Made by a program: the position numbers and the translations under genes
Assembly: GCF_900217235.1 (NCBI RefSeq)
Contig: NZ_LT907975.1
Location: 186,001-250,000, forward strand
Direction of reading: 5' to 3'
DNA: 64,000 nucleotides
Origin: Pseudodesulfovibrio profundus
Lineage (GTDB): Bacteria > Desulfobacterota > Desulfovibrionia > Desulfovibrionales > Desulfovibrionaceae
Notes under the pieces: model-generated
Told to the model about the DNA's origin: nothing
The model's database searches: none
The model's input: only the letters and a program-made list of their open reading frames with translations
In this document: in pieces, positions 25,285 to 34,067 of the stretch
Position numbering within the stretch: position 1 is the first letter of the stretch
Layout: each line of letters begins with the position of its first letter

Positions 25285-25326
25285 GCAATAAAGAAGGCCA
25301 CAATCGATTGTGGCCTTCTTTATTGC
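25285..25326 (-). terminator. Terminator of hisF
   Basis: Perfect 42-nt palindrome (half-site begins GCAATAAAGAAGGCCACAAT), 15 nt after the hisF stop. The A/T-rich outer arm supplies the U-tract in either direction. Confidence 0.85.
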
Positions 25327-25341
25327 TAACAAGGAAGACTG

Positions 25342-26121
25342 CTACCAAACAGATCGTATCTGCACTCCTGCATCCTTCATGTATTTTTTCAGCTCCGGTA
25401 TCGTATACTCTCCATAATGGACAATAGATGCGATAAGCGCTGCTGTTGCCCGACCATCGGTTACGGCTTCTACCATGTGCTGCGGGTTTCCTGCACCACC
25501 AGATGCAATTACTGGAATGGTGACGGACTCAGAAACAAGACGGGTTAACTCGATATCATATCCATTTTTAACGCCGTCCGCGTCAATTGAGTTCAGGCAA
25601 ATTTCACCTGCGCCAAGGGCTTCGCCAGTCTTTGCCCACTCCAAGGCATCTAGACCCATGTATTTTCGACCGCCGTGAATGACGATTTCAAATCCGGAGG
25701 GAATGTCTTCAGACTTGTCTACACGTTTGACGTCCATGCCGAGGACGACACATTGTGAGCCAAAACGGGCAGCTCCCTCGCTGATGATGTCGGGATTTTT
25801 AACTGCTCCGGAGTTGACTGAAACTTTTTCGGCTCCGGCAAGGAGAACATCTCGCATGTCGTCTACGGAATTGATTCCGCCACCAACAGAGAATGGGATG
25901 AATATTTGTGAGGCAACCTGTTCTACGACATCAAGGAAAATACCACGATCTTCATGCGAGGCGGTGATGTCGTAAAAGACGATCTCGTCTGCACCTTCTT
26001 CATAGTATTTTTTAGCCGTTTCAACCGGGTCGCCGATATCCACGTTGCCTTTGAACTTGATCCCCTTGGTCAGACGTCCATTCCGCACGTCGAGGCAGGG
26101 GATAATGCGCTTACTCAGCAT
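25342..26121 (-). CDS. hisF: Imidazole glycerol phosphate synthase cyclase subunit
   Basis: 259 aa from ATG at 26121, which overlaps the hisH 3' end by 11 nt; further upstream reading has no family similarity. (beta/alpha)8 barrel with catalytic Asp11 in IPCLDVRNG, phosphate-binding FSVGGGI and VIASGGAG loops. It uses ammonia from HisH to convert PRFAR to IGP and AICAR in histidine synthesis. Confidence 0.96.
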   Translation of the reverse strand: MLSKRIIPCLDVRNGRLTKGIKFKGNVDIGDPVETAKKYYEEGADEIVFYDITASHEDRGIFLDVVEQVASQIFIPFSVGGGINSVDDMRDVLLAGAEKVSVNSGAVKNPDIISEGAARFGSQCVVLGMDVKRVDKSEDIPSGFEIVIHGGRKYMGLDALEWAKTGEALGAGEICLNSIDADGVKNGYDIELTRLVSESVTIPVIASGGAGNPQHMVEAVTDGRATAALIASIVHYGEYTIPELKKYMKDAGVQIRSVW

Positions 26122-26752
26122 CGGCGGCCTCCTGACAGTAGTTGTAGAAATTTTGAAGAAGTTGAAGTCCAGGCCTGCCGCTTTTTTCCGGGTGGAACTG
26201 TACAGCCCACAAACCTTGCTTTCCATGCACGGAGCAAAAGTCGATTCCATATCGGGTCGTGGCGATTACAAATTCGTCCGAGGGGGCAGGGTAGTAACTG
26301 TGCACAAAATAGAAGTCGGCTTTTTCATCAATATTCTTGAAAAGTTCGCATTCTTTTTTGACTGCAACCTGATTCCAGCCCATGTGAGGGACACGAATTG
26401 GAATGTTCTCGTAATCGACCCATGAAGGATTGAAGAGTCGACATTCTCCAGGGATGACTTCCAGTGCCTTGGTGTCGTTTTCTTCACTATAGTCCAGTAG
26501 TATTTGACACCCTACACAGATGCCCAGGACGGGTTTTTTCTTTTTGATGAGTTCTTTAATGACATCGTCGAGGCCGGCTGAATGGAGCTCTTCCATGGCT
26601 TGACCGGCTGCGCCGACACCGGGAAAGATGATACCGACGGCATTGTCCAGGTCTTCTGGAGCATTAGTTATTTTATTTGGAACACCTAAGTGCTCCAATG
26701 CTCTGTGAACACTTGTCTGATTTCCCGCTTTGTAATCGAATATGGCGAGCAT
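26111..26752 (-). CDS. hisH: Imidazole glycerol phosphate synthase glutaminase subunit
   Basis: 213 aa from ATG at 26752 with GGAGGGA immediately upstream. Class I glutamine amidotransferase triad: Cys in GICVGCQ, His and Glu in VQFHPEKSG. The nucleophile elbow is GICVGCQ rather than the more common GICLGMQ, a small variation. Only hisH and hisF of the pathway are in the window, so the genes are dispersed. The 296 nt upstream, to the next gene at 27049, are AT-rich, with a TATAAT-like TAATTATAAAG element on the minus strand near 26776. Confidence 0.95.
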   Translation of the reverse strand: MLAIFDYKAGNQTSVHRALEHLGVPNKITNAPEDLDNAVGIIFPGVGAAGQAMEELHSAGLDDVIKELIKKKKPVLGICVGCQILLDYSEENDTKALEVIPGECRLFNPSWVDYENIPIRVPHMGWNQVAVKKECELFKNIDEKADFYFVHSYYPAPSDEFVIATTRYGIDFCSVHGKQGLWAVQFHPEKSGRPGLQLLQNFYNYCQEAADAE

Positions 26753-27048
26753 GGTCCCTCCGCTATGGATTTCTTTATAATTAGCCAACTAGTAAAAAAA
26801 ATGGGGGAAAACAAGGGGTTTTTTTGATTTGTCAAAAATGGTTAAATCCAGAACGGGTCTGAACCATAATGTAACTAGTTCATTTTTGACTGATCCGTTC
26901 TTGAATTAAAATGAGCATGGTTGAGTGCCGTTTGGGTGAGACATGGGACGAAAAACGCCTCTCTGTAGTACTTTCAGAATTGCGTTTGCTCGCTCCTTGA
27001 CTGCAAAGGTCTATTGTATTCCGTGAGTATGGGAAGCAGAGAAATTTG

Positions 27049-27837
27049 TCACTTTGCCAAGATCTTCAGCAGCAGATCCCCTTTGATAGGGCCAAGTTTT
27101 TTTCCTAGTCCTTTCAGTCGGATAGGTCTTCCAACTACAAAGTCTCTGGGGAGTGTGACTTCGATAGACTTGGGTCCGTCCGTGAATTTTTGCTCAACCG
27201 AGATTCGTATCTTGCGTCCGGGAACCAGATGTATCGCGGGAAAGTAAACAGTCTGTTCATGGTCCATCTGATGTTTCAACCATGATTTGATTGAGCCGCG
27301 AATACCCTTGGAGAAATCAAGGTTGAGTGTGCGCTCACCCCAGTGCAGTTGCAGACTTCGTTTTTTCAGTTCAAGCGGACCTTTGTAGCCCGGTTGCTCT
27401 TTACGAATCTGGCTGTATATGTCTTCAAAAACCTTTTTGGCGAACGGGTCCCCAAGGATGGTTTTGAGAACCTCTTCTTCTTTGTAGTAGAAATTTTGCT
27501 GGCGGGAACGGGCTGTGCTGTGCGCTTTGCGTTGAGCTTTCTTTTGGGCGCCGGGGCCGGGTTGTTGACGTTGATACGCCTTTGCTCCCTCGTTTCGGCT
27601 GGCCTTGGGCCCTTTGTCTGCCCGTGGAGATTGCTTTTGCTTGCCCTGGGTGTCTTGCAACTGTTCTTTGGCAAAGACATACGCTTCATTCACTTCCCGA
27701 AATCGGGAACTGGCACCCGGATCTGAATTCAGATCCGGGTGATATTTGAAAGCGAGCTTGCGAAAGGCGGATTTGACCTCATCCAGACTAGCTCCAGAAT
27801 CAAGCTGTAGTATCCGGTAGCACTCTTGGAGGGTCAT
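27049..27837 (-). CDS. J-domain protein without zinc finger (CbpA-like)
   Basis: 262 aa. J domain at 1-70 with HPD at 33-35, a long basic Lys/Gln/Arg/Pro-rich linker (70-130), and a C-terminal part ending in GRPIRLKGLGKKLGPIKGDLLLKI, the last beta strands of the DnaJ substrate-binding fold. The four CxxC zinc motifs of DnaJ are missing, so it is type II or III. It is a second DnaK partner besides dnaJ at 23102. The downstream gene order suggests no client. Its upstream neighbour in the same direction is a YkgJ protein, 19 nt away. Confidence 0.8.
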   Translation of the reverse strand: MTLQECYRILQLDSGASLDEVKSAFRKLAFKYHPDLNSDPGASSRFREVNEAYVFAKEQLQDTQGKQKQSPRADKGPKASRNEGAKAYQRQQPGPGAQKKAQRKAHSTARSRQQNFYYKEEEVLKTILGDPFAKKVFEDIYSQIRKEQPGYKGPLELKKRSLQLHWGERTLNLDFSKGIRGSIKSWLKHQMDHEQTVYFPAIHLVPGRKIRISVEQKFTDGPKSIEVTLPRDFVVGRPIRLKGLGKKLGPIKGDLLLKILAK

Positions 27838-27856
27838 ATCATTGTCCTTTATTTGT

Positions 27857-28291
27857 TTAGTCGTCTGAAATCAGGGCATTGGGAGAGTCGGGATCATAGC
27901 GCAAAAGGTCTTCGTCGCGCAAATACTGCTTTCCCTGTTTCACAAATTCAGCATGTCCCGCCTCTGGATTAACTCCCGGACAGTACTCCTGAATCATCTC
28001 CCAACTCATTGAATCAATAAGGTTGCCGCGGAAGTACGGCCAGGCACGACATATATCGGGCCTGCCGGGATGAACACCACAGCCTTCTTTGAAAAAGAAG
28101 CAGTATCCGTCTTCTTTAGTGATGAGGTGCAGTTTTCCACCTCGTTCTTCCGTATACTTTTCTACAAGCTCAGCTTCGGTGATTCCTAGAAAGGCGGAAA
28201 GGCGTTGTCTGTCCTTGGCGGTCATGACAATACCGCCTTCGCCATGGCAACAGTGACCGCACATGCGGCAATCAAATGCGGATACGGTCAT
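27857..28291 (-). CDS. YkgJ family cysteine-cluster protein
   Basis: 144 aa. The N-terminal FDCRMCGHCCHGEGG and the later GCGVHPGRPDICRAWPY give the CxxCxxCC...C...C set typical of YkgJ (zinc or iron cluster binding, function unsettled). 4-nt overlap with the CoA-binding gene means coupled translation. Cytoplasmic, no signal. Confidence 0.85.
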   Translation of the reverse strand: MTVSAFDCRMCGHCCHGEGGIVMTAKDRQRLSAFLGITEAELVEKYTEERGGKLHLITKEDGYCFFFKEGCGVHPGRPDICRAWPYFRGNLIDSMSWEMIQEYCPGVNPEAGHAEFVKQGKQYLRDEDLLRYDPDSPNALISDD

Positions 28292-28707
28292 CGAGTGATT
28301 CCAAAGCGCTGGAGTTCAACCTTCAGGCAGCGGTCTTCAATGACGACGATACCGCTGTCAGCCAGGATTTCACGTGCTTCCGGGCTGATAATACCGGACT
28401 GCATCCAAAAACACTTGGGCTTGTGTTCCATGGCAAGCACTTCACGGGCATGATCCGGACAAAACTGGGCGTTTCGAAACAGATCAACAACGTCAACAGG
28501 GCGGTCGATATCTTTTACGGAAGCATACGTTTCCAGTCCCCATACGTCTTTGCGAATAGGGTGGACGGGAATGACATCAAAACCCATATCAATCATTTCC
28601 CTGCCAACACCATCTACAGGGCGTCCTGGCTTATCGACAGCACCGATTACGGCTATTGTCTTGACCTCAGCCAGCATGGCAGCTAGCTCTTTATCGTTGT
28701 ACAGCAT
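28288..28707 (-). CDS. CoA-binding domain protein (YccU-like)
   Basis: 139 aa, a lone Rossmann-like CoA-binding domain. The motif KTIAVIGAVDKPGRPVDGVG binds the nucleotide; the central IDRPVDVVDLFRN and KCFWMQSGI stretches are family signatures. Overlaps the YkgJ gene. The ligand may be CoA or a related nucleotide; function unknown. Confidence 0.85.
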   Translation of the reverse strand: MLYNDKELAAMLAEVKTIAVIGAVDKPGRPVDGVGREMIDMGFDVIPVHPIRKDVWGLETYASVKDIDRPVDVVDLFRNAQFCPDHAREVLAMEHKPKCFWMQSGIISPEAREILADSGIVVIEDRCLKVELQRFGITR

Positions 28708-28787
28708 TATTCACCTCGTTAATTAAGGGGATTCTCTTACAGGAATCCATTTTGGTTGCCTAGGCCTTATATAGCAAGGAGAAGGTT

Positions 28788-30011
28788 TTGTTTGAACCCA
28801 CTCGACATATTTCGGCAGATGAACTCAGGTTGCGACACGACAGTGTTCGTTCTCATTTGAAAACCGTAGCAGAAAAGGCTGGCGGGATTCTGGTTTTTTC
28901 GCGTCTCAATATCTATTATTTAACAGGAACATTTGGCCAGGGCGTCCTGTGGCTTCCCATGGAAGGCGAACCGGTACTGATGATTCGCAAGGGTGTCAAC
29001 AGGGCCCGACTCGAATCACCTCTGAAACACATCTATCAGTTCAAGTCCTACTCTGAGCTTGGTCCTCTTTGCGCCAATGTAAACAGCCCGCTGACCAAGG
29101 TGGTTGCGGCCGTGATGAGTGGGTTGACATGGCAGCTTGGAAATATGCTCGCCTCAAAGCTGAAAGAGCATACAATTGTCTCTGGTGACCATGCAATAGC
29201 ATTGGCTAAAATGGTAAAGTCCGAATACGAACTGGACATCATGCGCCGATGCGGCGCCATTCATCACAAGTGTTTGTACGACATCCTGCCTGAAAAAATT
29301 CAGCCTGGCATGACGGAACGCGAGATATCCCATTTGGCGTGGGAGGTGTTCTTTGCTGAAGGACACATGGGCATACTACGGATGCAGGCCCACGGCGAAG
29401 AAGCCTTTTTAGGACATGTGGCCGCAGGTGACTCGGGCAATTACCCCAGTTCTTTCAATGGCCCACTTGGTTTGCGCGGAGAGCATCCGGGGTCGGCGCT
29501 CATGGGGAGCGCAAGCAAGGTATGGGAGCCGGGTGAACCGCTCATGCTTGATATTGGTTTCCAGATTGAAGGGTACCATACAGATAAAACGCAGGCATAT
29601 TTCGCAGGAGAGGAATCATCCATACCGGATGAAGTCAGACAGGCGCATGATTTCTGTATCGAAATGCAGGATTGGGTCTGTGAAAATGCTGCACCCGGCG
29701 TGCTGCCCAGCGACTTGTATGCGTATTGCATAGAGCAGGCCGAAAAGCGTGGATATGCAGAAGGGTTCATGGGACTTGATGAGAATCAGGTACCCTTCAT
29801 AGGTCATGGAATCGGGTTGACCATCGATGAATTCCCTCCCATTGCCAAAGGGTTTGATTCGCCGCTTCAACAGGGAATGGTCATCGCCATCGAACCAAAG
29901 CAAGGGATTCGTGGTGTTGGTATGGTTGGCGTTGAAAACACCTTTGAGATCACCGCAGATGGTTGCCGGTGTATTACTGGCGATTCTTACGAAATGGTGC
30001 CGGTTGAGTAG
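28788..30011 (+). CDS. M24 family aminopeptidase (Xaa-Pro type)
   Basis: 407 aa from a TTG start with AAGGAG 5 nt upstream. N-terminal creatinase-like domain (1-150), then a pita-bread fold in which all five metal ligands are visible: Asp in LMLDIGF, Asp in YHTDKTQ, His in FIGHGIGL, Glu in IAIEPKQ and Glu in VGVENTF. The substrate is probably X-Pro peptides. Its stop codon abuts the stop of the opposing gene with no base between. Confidence 0.88.
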   Translation: MFEPTRHISADELRLRHDSVRSHLKTVAEKAGGILVFSRLNIYYLTGTFGQGVLWLPMEGEPVLMIRKGVNRARLESPLKHIYQFKSYSELGPLCANVNSPLTKVVAAVMSGLTWQLGNMLASKLKEHTIVSGDHAIALAKMVKSEYELDIMRRCGAIHHKCLYDILPEKIQPGMTEREISHLAWEVFFAEGHMGILRMQAHGEEAFLGHVAAGDSGNYPSSFNGPLGLRGEHPGSALMGSASKVWEPGEPLMLDIGFQIEGYHTDKTQAYFAGEESSIPDEVRQAHDFCIEMQDWVCENAAPGVLPSDLYAYCIEQAEKRGYAEGFMGLDENQVPFIGHGIGLTIDEFPPIAKGFDSPLQQGMVIAIEPKQGIRGVGMVGVENTFEITADGCRCITGDSYEMVPVE

Positions 30012-30512
30012 CTATCTCGTTTTCCCGGCATGGATCATTCGGGAAAAAATCAGATGGTGAAACGGTCTGACCAGGAAGAAGTAGAAACGGCCGGTCCAGT
30101 GTTTGTAATTGACTATTGTGTCTATTTCAAAGTGGTTCATGCCATTGGGGAGCGGTGTCATCATGGTAAGTATGTCGGCTCGAAGATGGTTTGCTTCATA
30201 TCTCAGGGCTAGGTAGTCGTCTTCCTTGCCATGTAATACGGTGAAGACGGAGCATTTGTCTCCCGGAGCAAAGCAGATGGATTCTTCATCCTGTGGTTTT
30301 GTGTCGAATTTGACGTCATCGATGCGCAACACCTTGGCTACAACGGAGCGTAGCCTGAAGAGATAGGTCAACCAGCGGGGAGAGTAGAAGAGAAAACCGA
30401 CCATGAACCGACGAAGAGTATTCGTTGATTCGGTTGATTTGCTTTCGGTGTAGTCAGCACCAGTATACAGATTTAAAAGTTCAGGATGATCTTTTATTTT
30501 AGTTTGATTCAT
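30012..30512 (-). CDS. DUF2867 family protein
   Basis: 166 aa from ATG at 30512, or 175 aa from ATG at 30539, which lies inside the preceding terminator stem and has AAGG 6 nt before it. The family pattern is seen in LRSVVAKVLRI, CSVFTVLHGKEDDYLALRYEANHLRA and the C-terminal HWTGRFYFFLVRPFHHLIFSRMI. DUF2867 adopts a helix-grip type fold that could bind a hydrophobic ligand, but its role is unknown. No promoter space separates it from the alcohol dehydrogenase terminator. Confidence 0.72.
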   Translation of the reverse strand: MNQTKIKDHPELLNLYTGADYTESKSTESTNTLRRFMVGFLFYSPRWLTYLFRLRSVVAKVLRIDDVKFDTKPQDEESICFAPGDKCSVFTVLHGKEDDYLALRYEANHLRADILTMMTPLPNGMNHFEIDTIVNYKHWTGRFYFFLVRPFHHLIFSRMIHAGKTR

Positions 30513-30519
30513 AGCTATG

Positions 30520-30551
30520 AAAAAAGGCGCACGATCCATCGTGCGCCTTTT
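30520..30551 (-). terminator. Terminator of the alcohol dehydrogenase gene
   Basis: Stem AAAAGGCGCACGAT/ATCGTGCGCCTTTT with a minus-strand T6 tract at 30525-30520. Lies between the dehydrogenase stop and the next start. Confidence 0.8.
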
Positions 30552-30557
30552 CTTTTT

Positions 30558-31748
30558 TTATTCGTATGCCGCCTCAAAGATGGCAATAACATCGTCTTGA
30601 GACATGGGCACGGGAGTAATGTCGAAGAGTGCTCCCATGGTGGTCAGGGCGTTTTCTGCCAAATCGGGAATTTCTTCTCGCGTGACCCCGTAGTCGGACA
30701 GCTTTTCATCGGCTAGGCCGACTTGGGTAATAAGCCGGTCAAGAGCATCAAGGAAGGCAACTCCCGGGACTTCTTCTTCAAGGTCCTCTTGCAATGTGTC
30801 ACCCATTGCAAGGGCGAGGTCTCCGAGTCGCTCCTCACCGCGAGAGGCAAGAAATCCGAAATAGGCCTTGGATAGCATTACCAGTCCAGCGCCGTGGGGC
30901 AGGTCCGGATGGAATGCTGAAAGGGCATGCTCAAGCGAGTGGTGGGAGATGCATGAGGAATATGACTCGCACATCCCGGCAGCGGTACTTGCCCAGGCCA
31001 TCACGGTCCGTGCTTCAAGGTCGTCACCATTGGCTACGGCCTCAGGCAGCGTGTGCGCAATGAGGTGGACAGCTTCCAATGCGAGCATGTCACTGGCCGG
31101 CTGCCTGCATGTTGCCAGATATGCTTCAACTGCGTGGAAAAAGGCATCCATGCCGGTGTAAGCCGTCTGTTTGGGAGGAACGGAAAGCATGAGTTTGGGA
31201 TCAACGATGGAAAGCACTGGGAAAGTGGAGTCGTTGCCCCAGCCGATCTTCTCAGCAGAATCACTCTTGGTGATGACCGTCCACGGGTCAGCTTCGGTCC
31301 CGGTTCCTGCAGTTGTGGGAATTGCCACAATGGGCAAGGCGTCATTTTCAGGTTCTACACCGCCGCCAGAGCCGGACTGCATATAATCCCAGTAGTTGCC
31401 ACTGTTGGTTGCCATCAAAGCGATGGCCTTTGCAGAATCAATAGTTGATCCTCCGCCAAGACCGACAATGAATTCGACTTCTTTTTCGCGGCATATGGCA
31501 GCAGCTTCGTCAACCTGAGCTGACTCAGGGTTGGGCATGACTTTATCAAATACGATGCTTTGAACATCCTGTTTGGCGAGCTGGCTTTGTACTTTGGAAA
31601 GGTACCCGTGCTTTATCATAGCTCCTGATTCGCCAATGACGATCATGGCTTTGCTTCCTTTGGGAAGGTGTGATGTCTCGCCCAGTTGGTCGATCATATC
31701 AGGACCGAATAGGACTCTGGTGGGCATGAAATATTGGAAATTCAACAT
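30558..31748 (-). CDS. Iron-containing alcohol dehydrogenase
   Basis: 396 aa, group III ADH. NAD(P) binding GGGSTIDSAKAIA near 93-105 and the iron-binding His residues in MDAFFHAVEAYL and SLEHALSAFHPDLPHG. It likely interconverts a primary alcohol and aldehyde with NAD(P)H; ethanol and other alcohols are electron donors for sulfate reducers. Closest named type cannot be fixed from sequence alone. 19 nt after the DsbD gene. Confidence 0.92.
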   Translation of the reverse strand: MLNFQYFMPTRVLFGPDMIDQLGETSHLPKGSKAMIVIGESGAMIKHGYLSKVQSQLAKQDVQSIVFDKVMPNPESAQVDEAAAICREKEVEFIVGLGGGSTIDSAKAIALMATNSGNYWDYMQSGSGGGVEPENDALPIVAIPTTAGTGTEADPWTVITKSDSAEKIGWGNDSTFPVLSIVDPKLMLSVPPKQTAYTGMDAFFHAVEAYLATCRQPASDMLALEAVHLIAHTLPEAVANGDDLEARTVMAWASTAAGMCESYSSCISHHSLEHALSAFHPDLPHGAGLVMLSKAYFGFLASRGEERLGDLALAMGDTLQEDLEEEVPGVAFLDALDRLITQVGLADEKLSDYGVTREEIPDLAENALTTMGALFDITPVPMSQDDVIAIFEAAYE

Positions 31749-31767
31749 GTCGGCTCCTTATTTTTTG

Positions 31768-33558
31768 CTACTTTTTCCATGATTGCAGTAAGTTTTCAAG
31801 CTGAGATTCCGTGAATAAATCACGCAATACCCATGGTCGTGACGCTTCATCTCCGGGGATGAAGAATGCAGCGGTTGGCAGAGAAACTGAACCGAGCTTT
31901 TTGAGCAGTGTTTCTGCTTCTACATTCCGTTCAGTCATATCGACACGAACGAATGTCACATTGTAGTCATTTTTCCAACGAGTAATATTTTCAGGAGTAA
32001 GAACTGTTGCTTCAAGTACTTTGCATGTCGGACACCAGTCAGCAGTGAAATCGAGAAGCAGTGCTTCCTTACCCACGCGCTGATTAAATACTGCGGGGGA
32101 GAATTCCACCCACAGCTGTTCATCTACCTTGGGTGGGGTAGTCCAGATGATCGCGCCTATTAGTATGAGTATGCAAACAAGTCGCGCTGACCACTGTCGA
32201 ATGAAGATTGATGTTTTGGTCTGCTTCCATACCCATACGCCGAAAAGGATCGCCCACAGGGGTGCGAGTATGCGCAGCGTTTCACTCCCCAGCGCGATTG
32301 AGATAAGATAAAATGAAGTAGCGACAAGGAAGAAGGCAATCCCTTTTTCCACGTATGCGATCCATGGGCCGGATTTGGGCAGAAAGCGGGACAGGCGGGG
32401 ATTGATAGCCATAAGCAGGTAAGGCGATGACATGCCCACGCCAATTGATATGAACACGGTAGCAATAACCACAGGCCCTTGTACCAGTGCCCAGCTTAGA
32501 ACTCCGCCAAGGAATGGCCCACTACATGGCGTTGCCAGTAATGTGGTTAGGTTACCTGTAAAAAATGCCTGTACACGCGGGCTGTCGCTTTCCGAGCCGA
32601 ACTTGAGATCAACTATGGGGAGATGGAAAAATCCAAACAGGCTGAGCGATAAGGCAAGGATTACCATGGCAATGCCCATGACAAGCCATTGCTTTTGGAA
32701 CAACGCTCCCCAGGCTTGACCTGTTGCACCAAGAATGATCGCGAGAAAAACGAAAAAGCAAATGGCGCCAAGTGCGAAATAAATATTGTGCTCTCGAAAT
32801 GCCGAAATACGTTCCTTCTCGTCTTTCATGTGGGATGAGTTGAGCAGCGCAGTCAGTTTCAGACTGACCACAGGGAGCACACAAGGCATGATGTTGAGAA
32901 TGAGACCTGCCAACAGTCCCATGGCAATGGCTTTGAACAGACTGGTGACTTCCAGTGATGGCTGAAGGTATCTGGGGGAAAAGTCCCACTCAGAAAAATC
33001 GTTAGAGGCACTGAGAGATTTCTCTGCACCTTTTTCTCCTGGGGCAAGCGCTGAAAAGGACTTCCACCACTCCTGCGCTTCAGCGGATGGGAAAGGTGTA
33101 TCGCTCGTGTAGCTGAGGTCCTTTCTAGCCGGTACGCATTTGGTTGGATGGCAAAGCAGCAAGTCCAATCTGAGTTGTATGGGGAGCGGTGTTCCTTTAG
33201 GGAAGACAGCATAGATTTTGGTGCCGCCAAAGTACTTGTTGACCATGACGGTTGGGTCAAAAGCGTCAGGCTTGCTTACCCCTTTGGGATAGAACACTGT
33301 CGCTACAGTGCCGTCAGCAGCTGTCGCTATCAATTGTGTGGGTTTTCCCATGCCTCCAGGGTCATTTCCATACGTGTACCACTCTTCATCCATGTCGATG
33401 GTAAGAGTCAGTACAAGTTTTCCATTCTCGGTTTCGTAAGCCTCAATGGACGTTTCCAGTTGGGCAGGGGCGGCTGCATCCTGAGCATATGCAAAGGTAG
33501 TAAGTGTCAGGAATAAAAAAGCGAGAAACAGCGTGCGAATCGATTTGTTTAGCTGCAT
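31768..33558 (-). CDS. dsbD: Thiol:disulfide interchange protein DsbD
   Basis: 596 aa. Signal peptide (1-25, ending AYAQDA), N-terminal DsbD-alpha-type domain with two cysteines (LLCHPTKCVPARK), eight-helix membrane domain (about 210-465) with the redox cysteines in MPCVLPVVSLK and TPCSGPFLG, and a C-terminal thioredoxin-like domain with CPTC at 509-512. DsbD passes electrons from cytoplasmic thioredoxin to the periplasm, for example for cytochrome c maturation, abundant in these bacteria. All three cysteine pairs are intact. tRNA-Lys is divergent upstream. Confidence 0.92.
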   Translation of the reverse strand: MQLNKSIRTLFLAFLFLTLTTFAYAQDAAAPAQLETSIEAYETENGKLVLTLTIDMDEEWYTYGNDPGGMGKPTQLIATAADGTVATVFYPKGVSKPDAFDPTVMVNKYFGGTKIYAVFPKGTPLPIQLRLDLLLCHPTKCVPARKDLSYTSDTPFPSAEAQEWWKSFSALAPGEKGAEKSLSASNDFSEWDFSPRYLQPSLEVTSLFKAIAMGLLAGLILNIMPCVLPVVSLKLTALLNSSHMKDEKERISAFREHNIYFALGAICFFVFLAIILGATGQAWGALFQKQWLVMGIAMVILALSLSLFGFFHLPIVDLKFGSESDSPRVQAFFTGNLTTLLATPCSGPFLGGVLSWALVQGPVVIATVFISIGVGMSSPYLLMAINPRLSRFLPKSGPWIAYVEKGIAFFLVATSFYLISIALGSETLRILAPLWAILFGVWVWKQTKTSIFIRQWSARLVCILILIGAIIWTTPPKVDEQLWVEFSPAVFNQRVGKEALLLDFTADWCPTCKVLEATVLTPENITRWKNDYNVTFVRVDMTERNVEAETLLKKLGSVSLPTAAFFIPGDEASRPWVLRDLFTESQLENLLQSWKK

Positions 33559-33592
33559 GTCATCCTTACGAGAAAAAAAATGAAAAAGTTTG

Positions 33593-33619
33593 TTGACAAA
33601 TGAAAGCCTTACTTATAGT
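33593..33619 (+). promoter_or_regulatory. Promoter of tRNA-Lys
   Basis: TTGACA at 33593-33598 with TATAGT at 33614-33619; spacing of 15 nt is short, but a shifted -10 (TAGTTA, spacing 17) is possible. Confidence 0.5.
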
Positions 33620-33657
33620 TATTCACTCCGTCGCGAGGGCAACCCGCGGCACTGAGT

Positions 33658-33733
33658 GGGTCACTAGCTCAATTGGCAGAGCAGCGGACTCTTAATCCGG
33701 AGGTTCAAGGTTCGATTCCTTGGTGACCCACCA
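33658..33733 (+). tRNA. tRNA-Lys(CTT)
   Basis: 76 nt with encoded CCA. Acceptor stem GGGTCAC/GTGACCC, D arm GCTC/GAGC, anticodon loop CTCTTAA with anticodon CTT at 33691-33693, T arm CAAGG/CCTTG. The 27:43 pair is G-G, a mismatch at the top of the anticodon stem. Confidence 0.96.
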
Positions 33734-33743
33734 CTCTGAAACT

Positions 33744-33772
33744 CAAAGCCCGGTTCAAGCCGGGCTTTTTCT
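33744..33772 (+). terminator. Terminator of tRNA-Lys
   Basis: Stem AAGCCCGG/CCGGGCTT with a 6-nt loop, then TTTCTTTTT. Confidence 0.9.
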
Positions 33773-34067
33773 TTTTGTGCATTCCAATTATTCATTCTTA
33801 TCTCTCCATTGAGTTCATTAAAGATGGCTTTTCTCTGCTGAGAAAAAGCTCGCATCAGGGATATTAGCAGAGGGTAATTCAATGGTAAATCTAAAGTCTG
33901 CTATTCCATGATATAACACTAGTCCTGTTGCATTAGACGCAGGTCGTTACTGTTTATAGCCTGGGACAGAGGTAGTGTCATGTGGGAGTAAAATGTAGTT
34001 TACTCTCATCTAATGTCGTTAAAGAGTATAGTTTGATTTGGCACAAGATTGATCAGCAATAAAAAAG
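33773..34067 (+). other. Gene-less stretch between tRNA-Lys and the IS
   Basis: No open frame with a usable RBS. It holds one hairpin, GAGTAAA/TTTACTC (33986-33992, 33999-34005), without a T-run. The remaining sequence shows no repeat or tRNA fragment, so no integration event at tRNA-Lys is indicated. Confidence 0.6.

Noticed and set aside
25285-25326. 42-nt perfect palindrome as a special element
   Set aside because: Position 15 nt after hisF and T-rich arms explain it as an ordinary intrinsic terminator.
34039-34056. TTGGCAC-like sequence upstream of the first IS as sigma-54 promoter
   Set aside because: The -12 GC is missing at the required distance, and no gene follows.
33734-34067. Possible integration at tRNA-Lys because an IS lies downstream
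   Set aside because: No second copy of the tRNA 3' end is present; the IS has its own 8-bp target duplication.
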